From Pseudomonadota bacterium (lineage in GTDB: Bacteria > Pseudomonadota > Alphaproteobacteria > Reyranellales > Reyranellaceae): a stretch of DNA of 64,000 nucleotides. Where the stretch lies: contig JAFEBU010000027.1 of NCBI GenBank assembly GCA_018242505.1, positions 124,001 through 188,000 on the forward strand, given 5' to 3'. A program made the position numbers and the translations under genes. Of the stretch, positions 25,767 to 34,305 are shown in pieces (position 1 is the first letter of the stretch; every line of letters starts with the position of its first letter). A model generated the notes under the pieces. The model was not told the DNA's origin and ran no database searches. It saw only the letters and a list, made by a program, of their open reading frames with translations.

Positions 25767-26306
25767 ATGCTGACCATCGGCGACAAGTTTCCTTCTTTTG
25801 ACCTCAAGGCGGTGGTGAGCACCGATCCCAAGACCGCCTTCCGGCAGATCAACGACGCGTCCGACAAGGGCAAGTGGAAGATTGTCTTCTTCTGGCCGAA
25901 GGATTTCACCTTTGTCTGCCCGACCGAGATCGCAGCCTTCGGCAAGCTGAACGGTGAATTCAAGGACCGCGACGCCGTGGTCTATGGCGTCTCGATCGAC
26001 TCCGAATATGTGCATCTCGCTTGGCGCCAGAACCACGCCGATCTGAAGGCGCTGCCGTTCCCCATGCTGTCCGACCTCAAGCGCGAGCTTTCGGGCGCGC
26101 TCGGCATCCTCGACAAGGCCGAGGGCGTGGCGTTGCGCGCGACTTTCATCGTCGATCCCGAGGGCATCGTCCGCTTCGTGTCGGTGAACGATCTCTCGGT
26201 CGGCCGCAATCCGCAGGAAGTGCTGCGCGTTCTCGATGCGCTGCAGACCGACGAGCTTTGCCCGTGCAATTGGCAGAAGGGCGAAGAGGTCTTGAAGGCA
26301 GCCTGA
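25767..26306 (+). CDS. Peroxiredoxin (AhpC-type, two-Cys)
   Basis: 179-residue peroxiredoxin that reduces hydrogen peroxide and organic or nitrogen peroxides in the cytoplasm. The peroxidatic Cys is in FTFVCPTE near residue 48. The resolving Cys is in DELCPCNW near the C terminus. A TACGGAG site precedes the ATG at 25767. It is followed after 17 bases by an AhpD, which by the mycobacterial AhpC/AhpD model would be its reductant in place of AhpF. Confidence 0.9.
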   Translation: MLTIGDKFPSFDLKAVVSTDPKTAFRQINDASDKGKWKIVFFWPKDFTFVCPTEIAAFGKLNGEFKDRDAVVYGVSIDSEYVHLAWRQNHADLKALPFPMLSDLKRELSGALGILDKAEGVALRATFIVDPEGIVRFVSVNDLSVGRNPQEVLRVLDALQTDELCPCNWQKGEEVLKAA

Positions 26307-26323
26307 GGAACAAGGAGCAGATC

Positions 26324-26875
26324 ATGTCACTCGATCTCCTGAAGGACCGGCTGCCGGACTATGCGCGCGACCTGAAGCTCAATCTGTCGAGCCTCGCGTC
26401 CGAGCAGCTTCTCACCGAGCAGCAGAAGGCCGGCAGCTTCATCGCTGCCGCGCTCGCGGCCAACCATGCGCCGACCACCAAGGCGGTGGTCGACGCCTTC
26501 GCGGGACAGCTCTCGCCGGAAGCGCTCAACGCCGCCAAGATTGCGGCCGCGCTGATGGCGATGAACAACATCTACTATCGCTTCGTGCACCTCGTCCCTG
26601 CGCCCGACTACAAGACCTTGCCGGCCAAGCTGCGCATGACCGCGATGGCCAAGCCCGGAGTCGACAAGGTCGACTTCGAACTCTGGTCGCTGGTCGTGTC
26701 CGCCGTGAATGGCTGCGGCATGTGCCTGGAGAGCCATGAAAAGGTCTGCCGTGAGCATGGTCTTTCGGCGGAGCAGATCCAGGCCGCGGTGCGGATTGCA
26801 GCGACGGTCCACGCCGTTGCCCGCACGCTCGGTGCGGAAGAGGCGCTTGTGCCGCAGCTCGCTCAAGCCGCCTGA
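26324..26875 (+). CDS. ahpD: Alkyl hydroperoxide reductase AhpD
   Basis: 183-residue AhpD-fold alkylhydroperoxidase. The redox CxxC is in [10 protein letters not shown], with the upstream Glu/His relay of the family ([14 protein letters not shown]). It should recycle the adjacent peroxiredoxin using a lipoamide- or thiol-linked donor. AAGGAG precedes the ATG at 26324. Full-length and intact. Confidence 0.9.
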   Translation: MSLDLLKDRLPDYARDLKLNLSSLASEQLLTEQQKAGSFIAAALAANHAPTTKAVVDAFAGQLSPEALNAAKIAAALMAMNNIYYRFVHLVPAPDYKTLPAKLRMTAMAKPGVDKVDFELWSLVVSAVNGCGMCLESHEKVCREHGLSAEQIQAAVRIAATVHAVARTLGAEEALVPQLAQAA

Positions 26876-26945
26876 CGGCTGCAAGCCTTGTCGCGTCACG
26901 GCATGCGGGCCAAACTCCGGCCGATTTCTGGATCCGGAGGGCCGC

Positions 26946-28448
26946 ATGTCGATGACCGCTACGCAATTGAAACCGCAGCCTACCGTCCCCGGCACCTACC
27001 AACCGAAGGGCATGCTGATCGGCGGTAAATGGGTCGGAGCCGCTTCAGGCGAGCGCTTTGCAGTCGAGAATCCGGCCAAACGCACGGCCATTGCCGAAGT
27101 GCCGCGCGCCGCCGCCGCCGATGTCGAGGCGGCGGTCGCCGCAGCCGATAAGGCCTTTCCCGCCTGGAAGGCCGTCGTGCCGCGTGAGCGTGGCAAGCTC
27201 CTGCTCAAGATCGCCGAGGCGATCGAGGCGCGCGCCGAGGAGCTCGCCCGCACCATTGCCCTTGAGACCGGCAACGCGCTCAGGACACAGGCGCGCGGCG
27301 AGGCCAAGCTCACCGCCGACATCTTCCGGTATTTCGGTGGGCTCGCCTCGGAACTGAAGGGCGAGACCGTGCCGCTCGGCGAGAACGTCCTCTCCTACAC
27401 GCGCCGCGAGCCGATCGGCATCGTCGGCGCCATCATCCCGTGGAACGCGCCGGTGATGCTGGGTGCGCTCAAGATCGCGCCCGCGCTCTGCGCCGGCAAC
27501 GTGATGGTAATGAAGGCGGCGGAGGATGCGCCGCTCGGCGTGCTGATGATGGCCGACATCTGCCAGGAGTTCTTGCCGGCCGGCATCCTGAACGTTTTGA
27601 CGGGCTACGGCCAGGAATGTGGCGGGCCGCTCGCCAATCACCCGAAGATCCGCAAGCTCTCCTTCACCGGCTCGACCGAGGTCGGCAAGGTGATCATGCG
27701 CGCCGCGGCCGAGCGCATCGTGCCTGTTTCGCTCGAACTCGGCGGCAAGAGCCCGTCGATCGTCTATCCCGACGTCGACGAGGACTGGACGGTGGACGGC
27801 ATCATCGGCGCCATGCGCTTCACCCGCCAGAGCCAGAGCTGCACCGCCGGTTCGCGGCTTTTCCTGCACGAGGATATTTTCGACTCCTTCCTGAAGAAGC
27901 TCGAGAAGAAGACGACCTCGCTCAAGATCGGAGATCCACTCGACGAGGCGACCGACATCGGCACCATCATCAACAACAAGCAGTACTCCAAGGTCTGCAA
28001 GTATGTGCAGGACGGCCTCGACCGCTCCGACGCCAAGCTGGTGTTCGGCGGCCTGCCGCCCAAGACCGGGCCCTTGAGCGAAGGTTACTTCACCATTCCC
28101 ACGGTGTTCGCCGACCGCTCCAACGACTGGCGGCTCGCGCGCGAGGAGATCTTCGGTCCGGTCCTGGTCGCCATCCGCTGGAGCGACGAAGCCGAGGCGA
28201 TCCGCATGGCCAATGACAGCCATTATGGCCTCGCGGCATATGTCTGGACGCACGACATCGGGAAGGGCCTGCGAGCGGCACATGCGATCGAGTCGGGTTG
28301 GGTGCAGGTGAACCAGGGCGGCGGCCAGACGCCCGGCATGTCCTATGGCGGCTTCAAGCAGAGCGGCATCGGCCGCGAATTCTCGCTCGAGGGCATGCTC
28401 GACAGCTTCACGCAAAGGAAGAGCGTGACGGTCAACCTCGCGGTGTGA
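26946..28448 (+). CDS. NAD(P)-dependent aldehyde dehydrogenase
   Basis: 500-residue class ALDH enzyme. The catalytic Cys is in QSCTAGSRLF, the general base Glu in LELGGKSPSIV, and the oxyanion Asn in IPWNAPVML. FTGSTEVGK marks the coenzyme site. It oxidises an aldehyde to the acid, with breadth unknown. The ATG at 26946 follows GGAGGG. It lies 70 bases after ahpD on the same strand and may extend that operon, detoxifying aldehydes from lipid peroxidation (inference). Confidence 0.9.
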   Translation: MSMTATQLKPQPTVPGTYQPKGMLIGGKWVGAASGERFAVENPAKRTAIAEVPRAAAADVEAAVAAADKAFPAWKAVVPRERGKLLLKIAEAIEARAEELARTIALETGNALRTQARGEAKLTADIFRYFGGLASELKGETVPLGENVLSYTRREPIGIVGAIIPWNAPVMLGALKIAPALCAGNVMVMKAAEDAPLGVLMMADICQEFLPAGILNVLTGYGQECGGPLANHPKIRKLSFTGSTEVGKVIMRAAAERIVPVSLELGGKSPSIVYPDVDEDWTVDGIIGAMRFTRQSQSCTAGSRLFLHEDIFDSFLKKLEKKTTSLKIGDPLDEATDIGTIINNKQYSKVCKYVQDGLDRSDAKLVFGGLPPKTGPLSEGYFTIPTVFADRSNDWRLAREEIFGPVLVAIRWSDEAEAIRMANDSHYGLAAYVWTHDIGKGLRAAHAIESGWVQVNQGGGQTPGMSYGGFKQSGIGREFSLEGMLDSFTQRKSVTVNLAV

Positions 28449-28452
28449 CCCC

Positions 28453-28529
28453 TCCGCCTGCTTCGCGGACACTCCCCACGTGAATGGGGAGGAAAGAAGC
28501 TCCGCCTCCCCAATTACATCGGGAGGCGG
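28453..28529. repeat. Intergenic cluster of three hairpins, probable bidirectional terminator
   Basis: Between convergent ALDH and amidase genes lie three inverted repeats: TCCGC/GCGGA (28453-28457 and 28465-28469), CTCCCCA/TGGGGAG (28472-28478 and 28485-28491) and CCGCCTCCC/GGGAGGCGG (28502-28510 and 28521-28529). TCCGC recurs just after the last stem. No T-run follows. The layout resembles dispersed palindromic intergenic elements of rhizobial-type genomes; at this site it could terminate both genes. Confidence 0.55.
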
Positions 28530-28557
28530 TCCGCAGGGCCAAAGGGAGGCATGAACC

Positions 28558-29979
28558 TCAGACCGGCACCCGCCGATGGAACTCCGTCACGCCCTGGTAG
28601 GCGTGGCCTATGCGGTAGAGCAGCGCTTCGTCGAACGGGCGACCGACCAGTTGCAGGCCGATCGGCGCGCCGTTCGAGTCGAAACCACAAGGCACCGAGA
28701 GCGCAGGAACGCCAAGGGTGTTGAACGGGCGGGTGAGTCCTGTGAAGCGGCCGACCATGCTGAGCGTCGCCGGTCCGCCTTTGGCTTCCACGTCCGTCTC
28801 CTCGATGGTCGGGATGGGGAAGGGAATGGCCGGCAGTACGACGGCATCGACACCGTCCATCGCCGTCGCCAGGAACTCCTTCACGAAGTGCCCGCGCAGC
28901 CGTAGCGCGTCGATGTATTGCGTCGCCGGAATGAAGAAGCCCGCCTCCATGCGCGTGCGCACCTGATTGGCATAGGCATCGGGTGTCTTCTCGAGCCACG
29001 GCCGGTGCATGGACGCGGCTTCGCATTTCACGATCACTTCAGCCGCACGGTAGAGCGCGGTGAAATCGGGCAGGGTCACCAGCGTGATGCGCGCGCCGAG
29101 CCTGCCGAGGGCATCGGCCGCGGCCTGCACCGCGGCGCCAACCTGTGCATCCAGCGATGCCGTGCCGTCGGCCGGCAAGGCGAGCCCGATCCTGAGGCCT
29201 GATGCGCCACCATCCAGCAGCGTCTCGTAGTCGGGCACCGGCTTCTCGCTGGTTGTCGAGTCCTGCGGATCATGGCCTGCGATCACGCTGAGCAGCCGCG
29301 CATTGTCGCGCACGGTGCGGGTGAGCGGGCCGACATGGTCGAGGCTCCAGGAGCGGGCGAGGGCGCCGGCGCGGCTTACGCGGCCGTAGGTCGCCTTCAT
29401 GCCGACCACACCGCAGGCGGACGCGGGCAGGCGGATCGAGCCGCCCGTGTCGGAGCCCAGCGCGCCATAGACCATGCGGGCGGCGACCGATGCGCCCGAG
29501 CCGCTCGAGCTGCCGCCGGTGACGCGCTTGTCGTCCCAGGGATTTCGGCAATGACCATGATGGACGTTGTGACCCGTCGGGCCGGCGGCGAACTCCGCCA
29601 TGTTCAGGAACCCCAGCTCGACCACGCCGGCGGCATCGAGCTTCTGCAGCACGGTCGCCGTCACCGGCGCACGCCAGTCGCGGCGGATCGCGCTGCCGCC
29701 CGTCGAGAGCTCTCCCTTGCGATAATACATGTCCTTGTGCGCCATTGGCACGCCATGCAGCGGCCCACGCCTGATGCCGGCGGCAAGTTCGGCATCCATG
29801 GCCTTGGCCTGGGCCAGTGCCTTGTCCGTGTCGAGGCGCAGGAAGGCATTGGTTCTGGGCTGCCAGGTCTCGATGCGGGCGAGACAGGCCTCGGTCGCGG
29901 CAACAGAAGTAACGCGGCGCGCTGCGATCGCTTCAGCGATCTCGCTGAGGTCGGCGAGCGCCAGATCTTCGTGCCTCAT
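28558..29979 (-). CDS. AtzE-like amidase (amidase signature family)
   Basis: 473-residue amidase-signature enzyme. The Ser-cisSer-Lys triad is complete: Lys in MAHKDMYYRKG, the cis-Ser in VTGGSSSGSG, and the nucleophile in SDTGGSIRLPAS. It overlaps by four bases (ATGA) the preceding small AtzG-like gene, the arrangement of biuret hydrolase AtzE with AtzG and of GatA with GatC. It probably hydrolyses a small amide or ureide in the cytoplasm; substrate unproven. Confidence 0.85.
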   Translation of the reverse strand: MRHEDLALADLSEIAEAIAARRVTSVAATEACLARIETWQPRTNAFLRLDTDKALAQAKAMDAELAAGIRRGPLHGVPMAHKDMYYRKGELSTGGSAIRRDWRAPVTATVLQKLDAAGVVELGFLNMAEFAAGPTGHNVHHGHCRNPWDDKRVTGGSSSGSGASVAARMVYGALGSDTGGSIRLPASACGVVGMKATYGRVSRAGALARSWSLDHVGPLTRTVRDNARLLSVIAGHDPQDSTTSEKPVPDYETLLDGGASGLRIGLALPADGTASLDAQVGAAVQAAADALGRLGARITLVTLPDFTALYRAAEVIVKCEAASMHRPWLEKTPDAYANQVRTRMEAGFFIPATQYIDALRLRGHFVKEFLATAMDGVDAVVLPAIPFPIPTIEETDVEAKGGPATLSMVGRFTGLTRPFNTLGVPALSVPCGFDSNGAPIGLQLVGRPFDEALLYRIGHAYQGVTEFHRRVPV

Positions 29980-30176
29980 TTCCGTGCCTCGCGCTCCAGA
30001 AGGCTCGGGAAGGTGAAAGGATCGTCGTCGAAGGTAAGCCACTCGGCAGCCGCCTGGCGCACGGCATCGTTCAATGCCGCAACCTCGGCGGCAAGTTCGC
30101 CCAGGCGCTTGTCGTCGTATCGCAATCCCTGGAGACCCGTCGCGATGCCGGCGGCTGTTCTGGTTTTTTCATCCAT
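29976..30176 (-). CDS. DUF4089/AtzG-like small protein
   Basis: 66-residue protein beginning MDEKTRTAAGIATGLQGLRY and containing RLGELAAEVAALNDAVRQAA, the helical AtzG/GatC-like (DUF4089) pattern, ending FTFPSLLEREARK. AtzG-type proteins wrap the amidase partner and are needed for its stability. AAGGAGAG precedes the ATG at 30176; an upstream in-frame ATG at 30194 lies inside the broken thioesterase gene and has no site. Its stop overlaps the amidase start. Confidence 0.75.
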   Translation of the reverse strand: MDEKTRTAAGIATGLQGLRYDDKRLGELAAEVAALNDAVRQAAAEWLTFDDDPFTFPSLLEREARK

Positions 30177-30186
30177 GGATCTCTCC

Positions 30187-31070
30187 TTACCCAAAGAGGC
30201 TCAATTTCCGCCGGGCGAGTCGCTCACGATCTTTTGCCGAGAAGGCCATGATCGTGCGAGCCTTCTGGTCGAACGTCATGCCGATCGCCTCGGCCGTTTC
30301 AGCGAGAGTGCCGACTCGGCATCGAAGGCGTAATGGGCAAGCTTCAGGACCTTGTCCGAGAAGTCGGCCAGACCGCTCAGGATGACGAGTAGATCACCCG
30401 CCCTAAGCCAGGCACGATAGGTGTGCAGCGTCTCAACGACCACCGTTCCCTCGCCGCGCTCCTGCATGGCGGCTCGGTCGAAGCCGAAATGGTTCCACAG
30501 CTGGGGTGCGGCATCGGAGTAGCGGCCGAACTGATGATGCGGCAGGAAAAGGCCATGCTCGTCGCATTCCGCCGGTTTGATCACGGTGCGGCCGACGGCA
30601 ATCAGGCCGATGCGCTCGGCGTCCTCGAGCCTGACAGGCCGCGCTTCGCGGCCGCGCGTTCCCCGGCATCTCGATCGTGGCGGCTTCGGCACACATACGG
30701 AATCCGTCGGACCATGGCGTGCTGCTGTCGACCTGTCGGCGGATCGTCGCGGCGAGGGAACCGTCCGCCGGGTTGCGCACTTCGTGATAAAGGACGAGAT
30801 CCTGCCGCCCGACCTCGACAGGCGCCGAGTGGACCTCGACGGAATCGACGAGGCGGAACTCCCGCAGGTAGCGAATATGGTCTCACCTGGGCGCACGACG
30901 ATGCCGGCGGCGCGTTGTGCCTGCGGTCCCAGGCCGAAGCAGTGAAGAAGGTGCGCTGAGGCTTCGTGGGCGAACTCGATATGGAATTGCACGTTCAGAT
31001 GGTCGTTCTCGTCGCACTGCCAAGTGTTCCCGGCGGTGGCGAAAGTCGGGATTAGACAGGGCTCCGGCAC
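30187..31070 (-). pseudogene. Thioesterase-family gene broken by three frameshifts
   Basis: Pieces in alternating minus-strand frames join into one two-domain acyl-CoA thioesterase-like protein. Frame one runs from the GTG near 31070: TFATAGNTWQCDENDHLNVQ to GIVVRPGE. Shift near 30880 to a frame with HIRYLREFRLVDSVEVHSAP and YHEVRNPADGSLAATIRR. Shift near 30640 to EDAERIGLIAVGRTVIKPAE, ECDEHGLFLP and FDRAAMQERGEGTVVVETL. Shift near 30308 to the tail ETAEAIGMTFDQKARTIMAF, ending at 30187. No single frame encodes the protein. The end overlaps the leader of the AtzG-like gene, so it once headed that operon. Confidence 0.65.
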
Positions 31071-31118
31071 TCGATACGCTCTCTGCAACCTGTGGATGGC
31101 CACCCCAAATGGCCGAAA

Positions 31119-31157
31119 AAGCCCCAGAAATCGACATTTTTCGTCGATTGGGGGCTT
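31119..31157. repeat. Two-helix hairpin upstream of the HU gene
   Basis: AAGCCCC (31119-31125) pairs with GGGGCTT (31151-31157), and inside it AATCGAC (31129-31135) pairs with GTCGATT (31143-31149) around a T-rich loop. A smaller GGCCA/TGGCC repeat lies just upstream. It sits between the decayed thioesterase and HU, with no gene under it. It could be a remnant terminator or an upstream regulatory structure for HU. Confidence 0.45.
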
Positions 31158-31258
31158 GCGAGGCCGCAATTCGTAGATAACCTTGGGCCCGCCGTCGCAA
31201 GCCTTGGGGCGTCAGGGCCCGCCGGCAGAACGATAAAATCGCAAGGGACCCCTCAACT

Positions 31259-31555
31259 ATGGCTACCAAACCCTCCACTCCTACCGTCCCGCTGTCCAAG
31301 GTCGCGGCTGAGCTGGCCGAGAAGACGGGCATGACCAAGAAGGACGCCACTGGCGCCCTCGACGAATTTGTCGGCTTGGTCGTGAAGCATCTCAAGAAGG
31401 GCAACAAGGTCCGCATTACGGGCCTCGGCATCCTTCAGGTGCGCAACCGTCCGGCGCGTATGGGTCGCAATCCGGCGACCGGCGAGGCAATCAAGATCAA
31501 GGCGTCGAAGAAGGTTGCCTTCCGTGTCGCCAAGGACCTGAAGGAAGCGATCTAA
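31259..31555 (+). CDS. HU family DNA-binding protein
   Basis: 98-residue histone-like protein that bends and compacts DNA. The body (LSKVAAELAEKTGMTKKDAT, then GNKVRITGLGILQVRNRPAR) and the arm sequence GRNPATGEAIKIKASKKVAF are canonical. The N terminus has an extra eight or so residues (MATKPSTPTVP). The ATG at 31259 is preceded by AAGGGAC. The gene stands alone between two decayed reading frames. Confidence 0.93.
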   Translation: MATKPSTPTVPLSKVAAELAEKTGMTKKDATGALDEFVGLVVKHLKKGNKVRITGLGILQVRNRPARMGRNPATGEAIKIKASKKVAFRVAKDLKEAI

Positions 31556-31845
31556 CTCATTGCAGTGAAGATCGAGGCGGGCTCGACGAAGGTCGGGTCC
31601 GCTTTTTTCTTGTCTTCAAGGGTCGGCATCGGGAGCGACGAGACCGGCCGGTCGCCGAGATGCTCCGGATCGGCGATCGTCTTGACTTCAACAATCCTGT
31701 CGCCGACGCGCATGAGGCGACGAGGAAGACATCCCGCACCGTACCGTCCGCCGCCGCCGCACCCAGCGTGAAATCGGCGACGCCGCCCAGGCGGGAGCGC
31801 CGAGCCTCGAAGTGCTCCGCCGAAGATTTTTTCGTCCATCTGTCA
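31552..31845 (-). pseudogene. Decayed reading frame, possibly PRC-barrel-like
   Basis: Two overlapping minus frames look like parts of one gene. One contains RLGGVADFTLGAAAADGTVR then DVFLVAS; the other carries on with MRVGDRIVEVKTIADPEHLG and KADPTFVEPASIFTAM, ending at 31552. Joined, they loosely resemble a PRC-barrel (a DG..RDV strand followed by RV..IVEV). A frameshift near 31705 separates them. The family call is weak; that the frame is broken is somewhat better supported. The 3' end overlaps the HU stop. Confidence 0.3.
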
Positions 31846-31912
31846 CTTCTCCTCGCCGCCATTCGTCAAGCCAGTGACGAACGATATCCACCCGATGCGA
31901 CAAGGAGACATC

Positions 31913-32371
31913 ATGAAAGCGCGAATGAACAACCCGGTTCTGGTCATTCCGGAAGCCCTGCACGCCCTGCTGGCCGTGGGGAAGGCCGCGAAGAAGGGCG
32001 GCCTGCCGCCGCAGACGACGATGCTGGTGCATCTGCGGGCGAGCCAGATCAACGGCTGCGGCCTTTGCGTCGATATGCACGCACGCGAACTCAAGGCGGC
32101 GGGAGCACCGGACGAGCGCATATACGCGGTCGCGGCGTGGCGCGAATCGCCCTACTTCACCGAGCCCGAGCGGGCGGCGCTTGCGCTCACGGAGGCGGCC
32201 ACGCGAATCGCCGATCGCGGCGACGCTGTGTCCGACGAGATCTGGGATGAGGCCGCCCGCCATTTCGACGAACGTGCGATGGCCTCTCTGCTGCTGGAGA
32301 TCGCCTTGATCAATACCTGGAATCGGATCAATGCCACGACCCGGCAACCGGCGGGATCGATCCCGGTCTGA
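31913..32371 (+). CDS. Carboxymuconolactone decarboxylase/AhpD-like protein
   Basis: 152-residue AhpD-fold protein with the CxxC motif in INGCGLCVDMHARELK, so probably a peroxidase or thiol redox protein rather than a decarboxylase. AAGGAG precedes the ATG at 31913. It is shorter than, and only distantly similar to, the AhpD at 26324-26875. No peroxiredoxin gene is next to it. Confidence 0.87.
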   Translation: MKARMNNPVLVIPEALHALLAVGKAAKKGGLPPQTTMLVHLRASQINGCGLCVDMHARELKAAGAPDERIYAVAAWRESPYFTEPERAALALTEAATRIADRGDAVSDEIWDEAARHFDERAMASLLLEIALINTWNRINATTRQPAGSIPV

Positions 32372-32491
32372 CACCGGGCCGACGGATCGGAAGGCATCCG
32401 CACAGCGGCACTGGTCAGAGGCGGCCACGCGGCATTTGTCGTCTTTGCCAAGCGTGATTGGAGGCTAGTATAGGCGTCAATCGCGCTTGGC

Positions 32492-33277
32492 ATGACCACC
32501 TTCGTCGTCCTCAAAGTTCTCAGCAGCCTGATCCTGCCGCCGGCATCGCTCGCGGTGGCGGCGATCCTGTGTCTTCTGCTGCTGGTCCTGCGCTGGCGGC
32601 GAGCGGCTGCGGTGCTGTTGGTGCTCGCTGTAGCCGAGACGATCATTCTGTCATTTCCGCCGGTCGGCGACGCCATGATGACTCATATCGAGGATCAGGC
32701 ACGCGCAGCAGCTGCGCCGCCGCGTTGTTGCTTCGACGCCATCGTCGTGCTGGGCGGCGGCATCGCGCCAGCCATTCCGCCCGCCCGGCCGTTTCCCGAC
32801 CTCAGTGACGGTGCCGATCGCATGTGGTTGGCGGCGAGGCTCTTTCGACAGGGCATCGCACCGCGCGTAATCGTGAGCGGCGGCGGATTCATGGCACTGG
32901 AGGACAAAGCGGCGACGACAGAAGCCGCCGCCATGCGCCTGTTCCTGATCGACCTCGGCGTGCCGTCCGAGGCGATCGTTTCGGAAAGCCGGTCGATCAA
33001 TACCATCGAGAACCTGCGTTACGTGCGCGGGATGGTCGGCGACAAGCGCGTGGCGTTGGTGACTTCGGCCTTCCACATGCCGCGCGCTCTGCGCATCGCC
33101 GCGCGCGAAAAGCTCGCCGTCTCGGCGTTTCCCACTGATTACCGCGCGCTGCGATCGACACGTCCGTTCTGGGAGAACTGGATTCCTTCGATGGAATCCC
33201 TTTCGATCTCTTGCCTGGCGCTGCGCGAGATCCTCGCGCTTGCGTTCGACTGGCGCATCGATGGGGAGGCCAAATGA
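32492..33277 (+). CDS. YdcF family (DUF218/ElyC-like) membrane protein
   Basis: 261-residue protein with two N-terminal membrane helices (about residues 10-60) followed by a DUF218 domain. DAIVVLGGG, VIVSGGGF and VTSAFHMPRAL are its signature strands. ElyC/SanA-type proteins act in envelope polysaccharide metabolism or vancomycin tolerance; the role here is unknown. It overlaps the NMT1-type binding protein gene by four bases, so the two are cotranslated. Confidence 0.84.
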   Translation: MTTFVVLKVLSSLILPPASLAVAAILCLLLLVLRWRRAAAVLLVLAVAETIILSFPPVGDAMMTHIEDQARAAAAPPRCCFDAIVVLGGGIAPAIPPARPFPDLSDGADRMWLAARLFRQGIAPRVIVSGGGFMALEDKAATTEAAAMRLFLIDLGVPSEAIVSESRSINTIENLRYVRGMVGDKRVALVTSAFHMPRALRIAAREKLAVSAFPTDYRALRSTRPFWENWIPSMESLSISCLALREILALAFDWRIDGEAK

Positions 33278-34296
33278 CAGGAGCCTGGCGGATCAGCCGG
33301 CGCGCGGCGTTGGGGCTCGGCGTTGCGGGACCGCTCCTGGCGCCGCTGGCGCGACGGCCGCGCGCGCAGACACTCGATCGCCTCAGCTTCAACACCGACT
33401 GGCGCGCCCAGGCGGAGCATGGCGGCTACTACCAGGCGGTGGCCGCCGGCATCTATCGCAAGTACGGCATCGACTGCGACCTGCGGCCGGGTGGGCCAAG
33501 CCTCAATATCAGCCAGCTCCTGCTGGCCGGCCGCGTCGACATGATCATGTCGAACAGCTACGAGGCTTTCACCTACCTGCGCGAGAAGGCGCCATTCTAC
33601 ACTATCGCGGCCATCTTCCAGAAAGATCCGCAGGTGCTGATCGCCCACCCTGGCTCGGGAGTGACCAGCTTCGACAAGCTCAAGGGCCATACGCTCCTGA
33701 TCGGCAATGGCGGCCGCATCACCTACTGGCCTTACCTGCGAAAGAAATACGGCCTCTCCGACAGCCAGCTCAGGCCCTATAACTTCAACTCGGCACCCTT
33801 CCTTGCCGATCCCAATGCCGTACAGCAAGGCTTCCTTTCGTCGGAGCCCTATTCGATCGCCAAGGCGCTGGGCAAGCCACCCGAGGTAATGCTGATCGCC
33901 GATGCAGGTTTCGGCGCCTATCAGGAGACGATTGCGGTCTCGCGCAAGCTGGCGATGGAAAAGAAGGACCTGATCCAGAGGTTTGTCGATGCGACGCTTG
34001 AAGGCTGGACGCAGTACCTGAAGGGCGGCCCGGAGATCGAGGCGGCGAATGCACTGATACGACGCGACAACCCGGATCAGACCGGTGATCGCATCCGCTA
34101 TGCCATCAAGGTGATGAATGAGCGGGGTATCGTACTGTCCGGCGACGCGCTCAGAAGTGGAATCGGCGCCATGAGCGACCGGCGCTGGCAGGACTTTTAT
34201 GCGCAGATGGTCGATGTCGAGGTCTTCCCCAAGGGGCTCGACGTGCGGCAGGCCTATACGCTTGATTTCGTGAACAAAGGCATTGGCAAACCGTAG
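33274..34296 (+). CDS. ABC transporter substrate-binding protein (NMT1/THI5-like)
   Basis: 340-residue periplasmic binding protein of the SsuA/NMT1 type. The N terminus ISRRAALGLGVAGPLLAPLA is a Tat-type twin-Arg signal, cleaved near ARRPRAQ. DRLSFNTDWRAQAEHGGYYQ opens the mature protein as in pyrimidine- or nitrile-related SBPs. ATGA overlap with the YdcF gene. No permease or ATPase gene is nearby, so it is an orphan relying on components elsewhere. It lies nine bases ahead of an acyl-CoA dehydrogenase. Confidence 0.84.
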   Translation: MTGAWRISRRAALGLGVAGPLLAPLARRPRAQTLDRLSFNTDWRAQAEHGGYYQAVAAGIYRKYGIDCDLRPGGPSLNISQLLLAGRVDMIMSNSYEAFTYLREKAPFYTIAAIFQKDPQVLIAHPGSGVTSFDKLKGHTLLIGNGGRITYWPYLRKKYGLSDSQLRPYNFNSAPFLADPNAVQQGFLSSEPYSIAKALGKPPEVMLIADAGFGAYQETIAVSRKLAMEKKDLIQRFVDATLEGWTQYLKGGPEIEAANALIRRDNPDQTGDRIRYAIKVMNERGIVLSGDALRSGIGAMSDRRWQDFYAQMVDVEVFPKGLDVRQAYTLDFVNKGIGKP

Positions 34297-34305
34297 GAGC
34301 GGGAC

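Noticed and set aside
26700-26760. Possible selenocysteine in the AhpD or peroxiredoxin genes, suggested by the SelW find
   Set aside because: The redox positions in the peroxiredoxin (FVCPTE), AhpD (CGMC) and second AhpD-like protein (CGLC) are all encoded by Cys codons; no in-frame UGA.
28453-28529. CRISPR-like repeats
   Set aside because: Three different inverted repeats, not regularly spaced direct repeats with spacers; no cas genes in the window.
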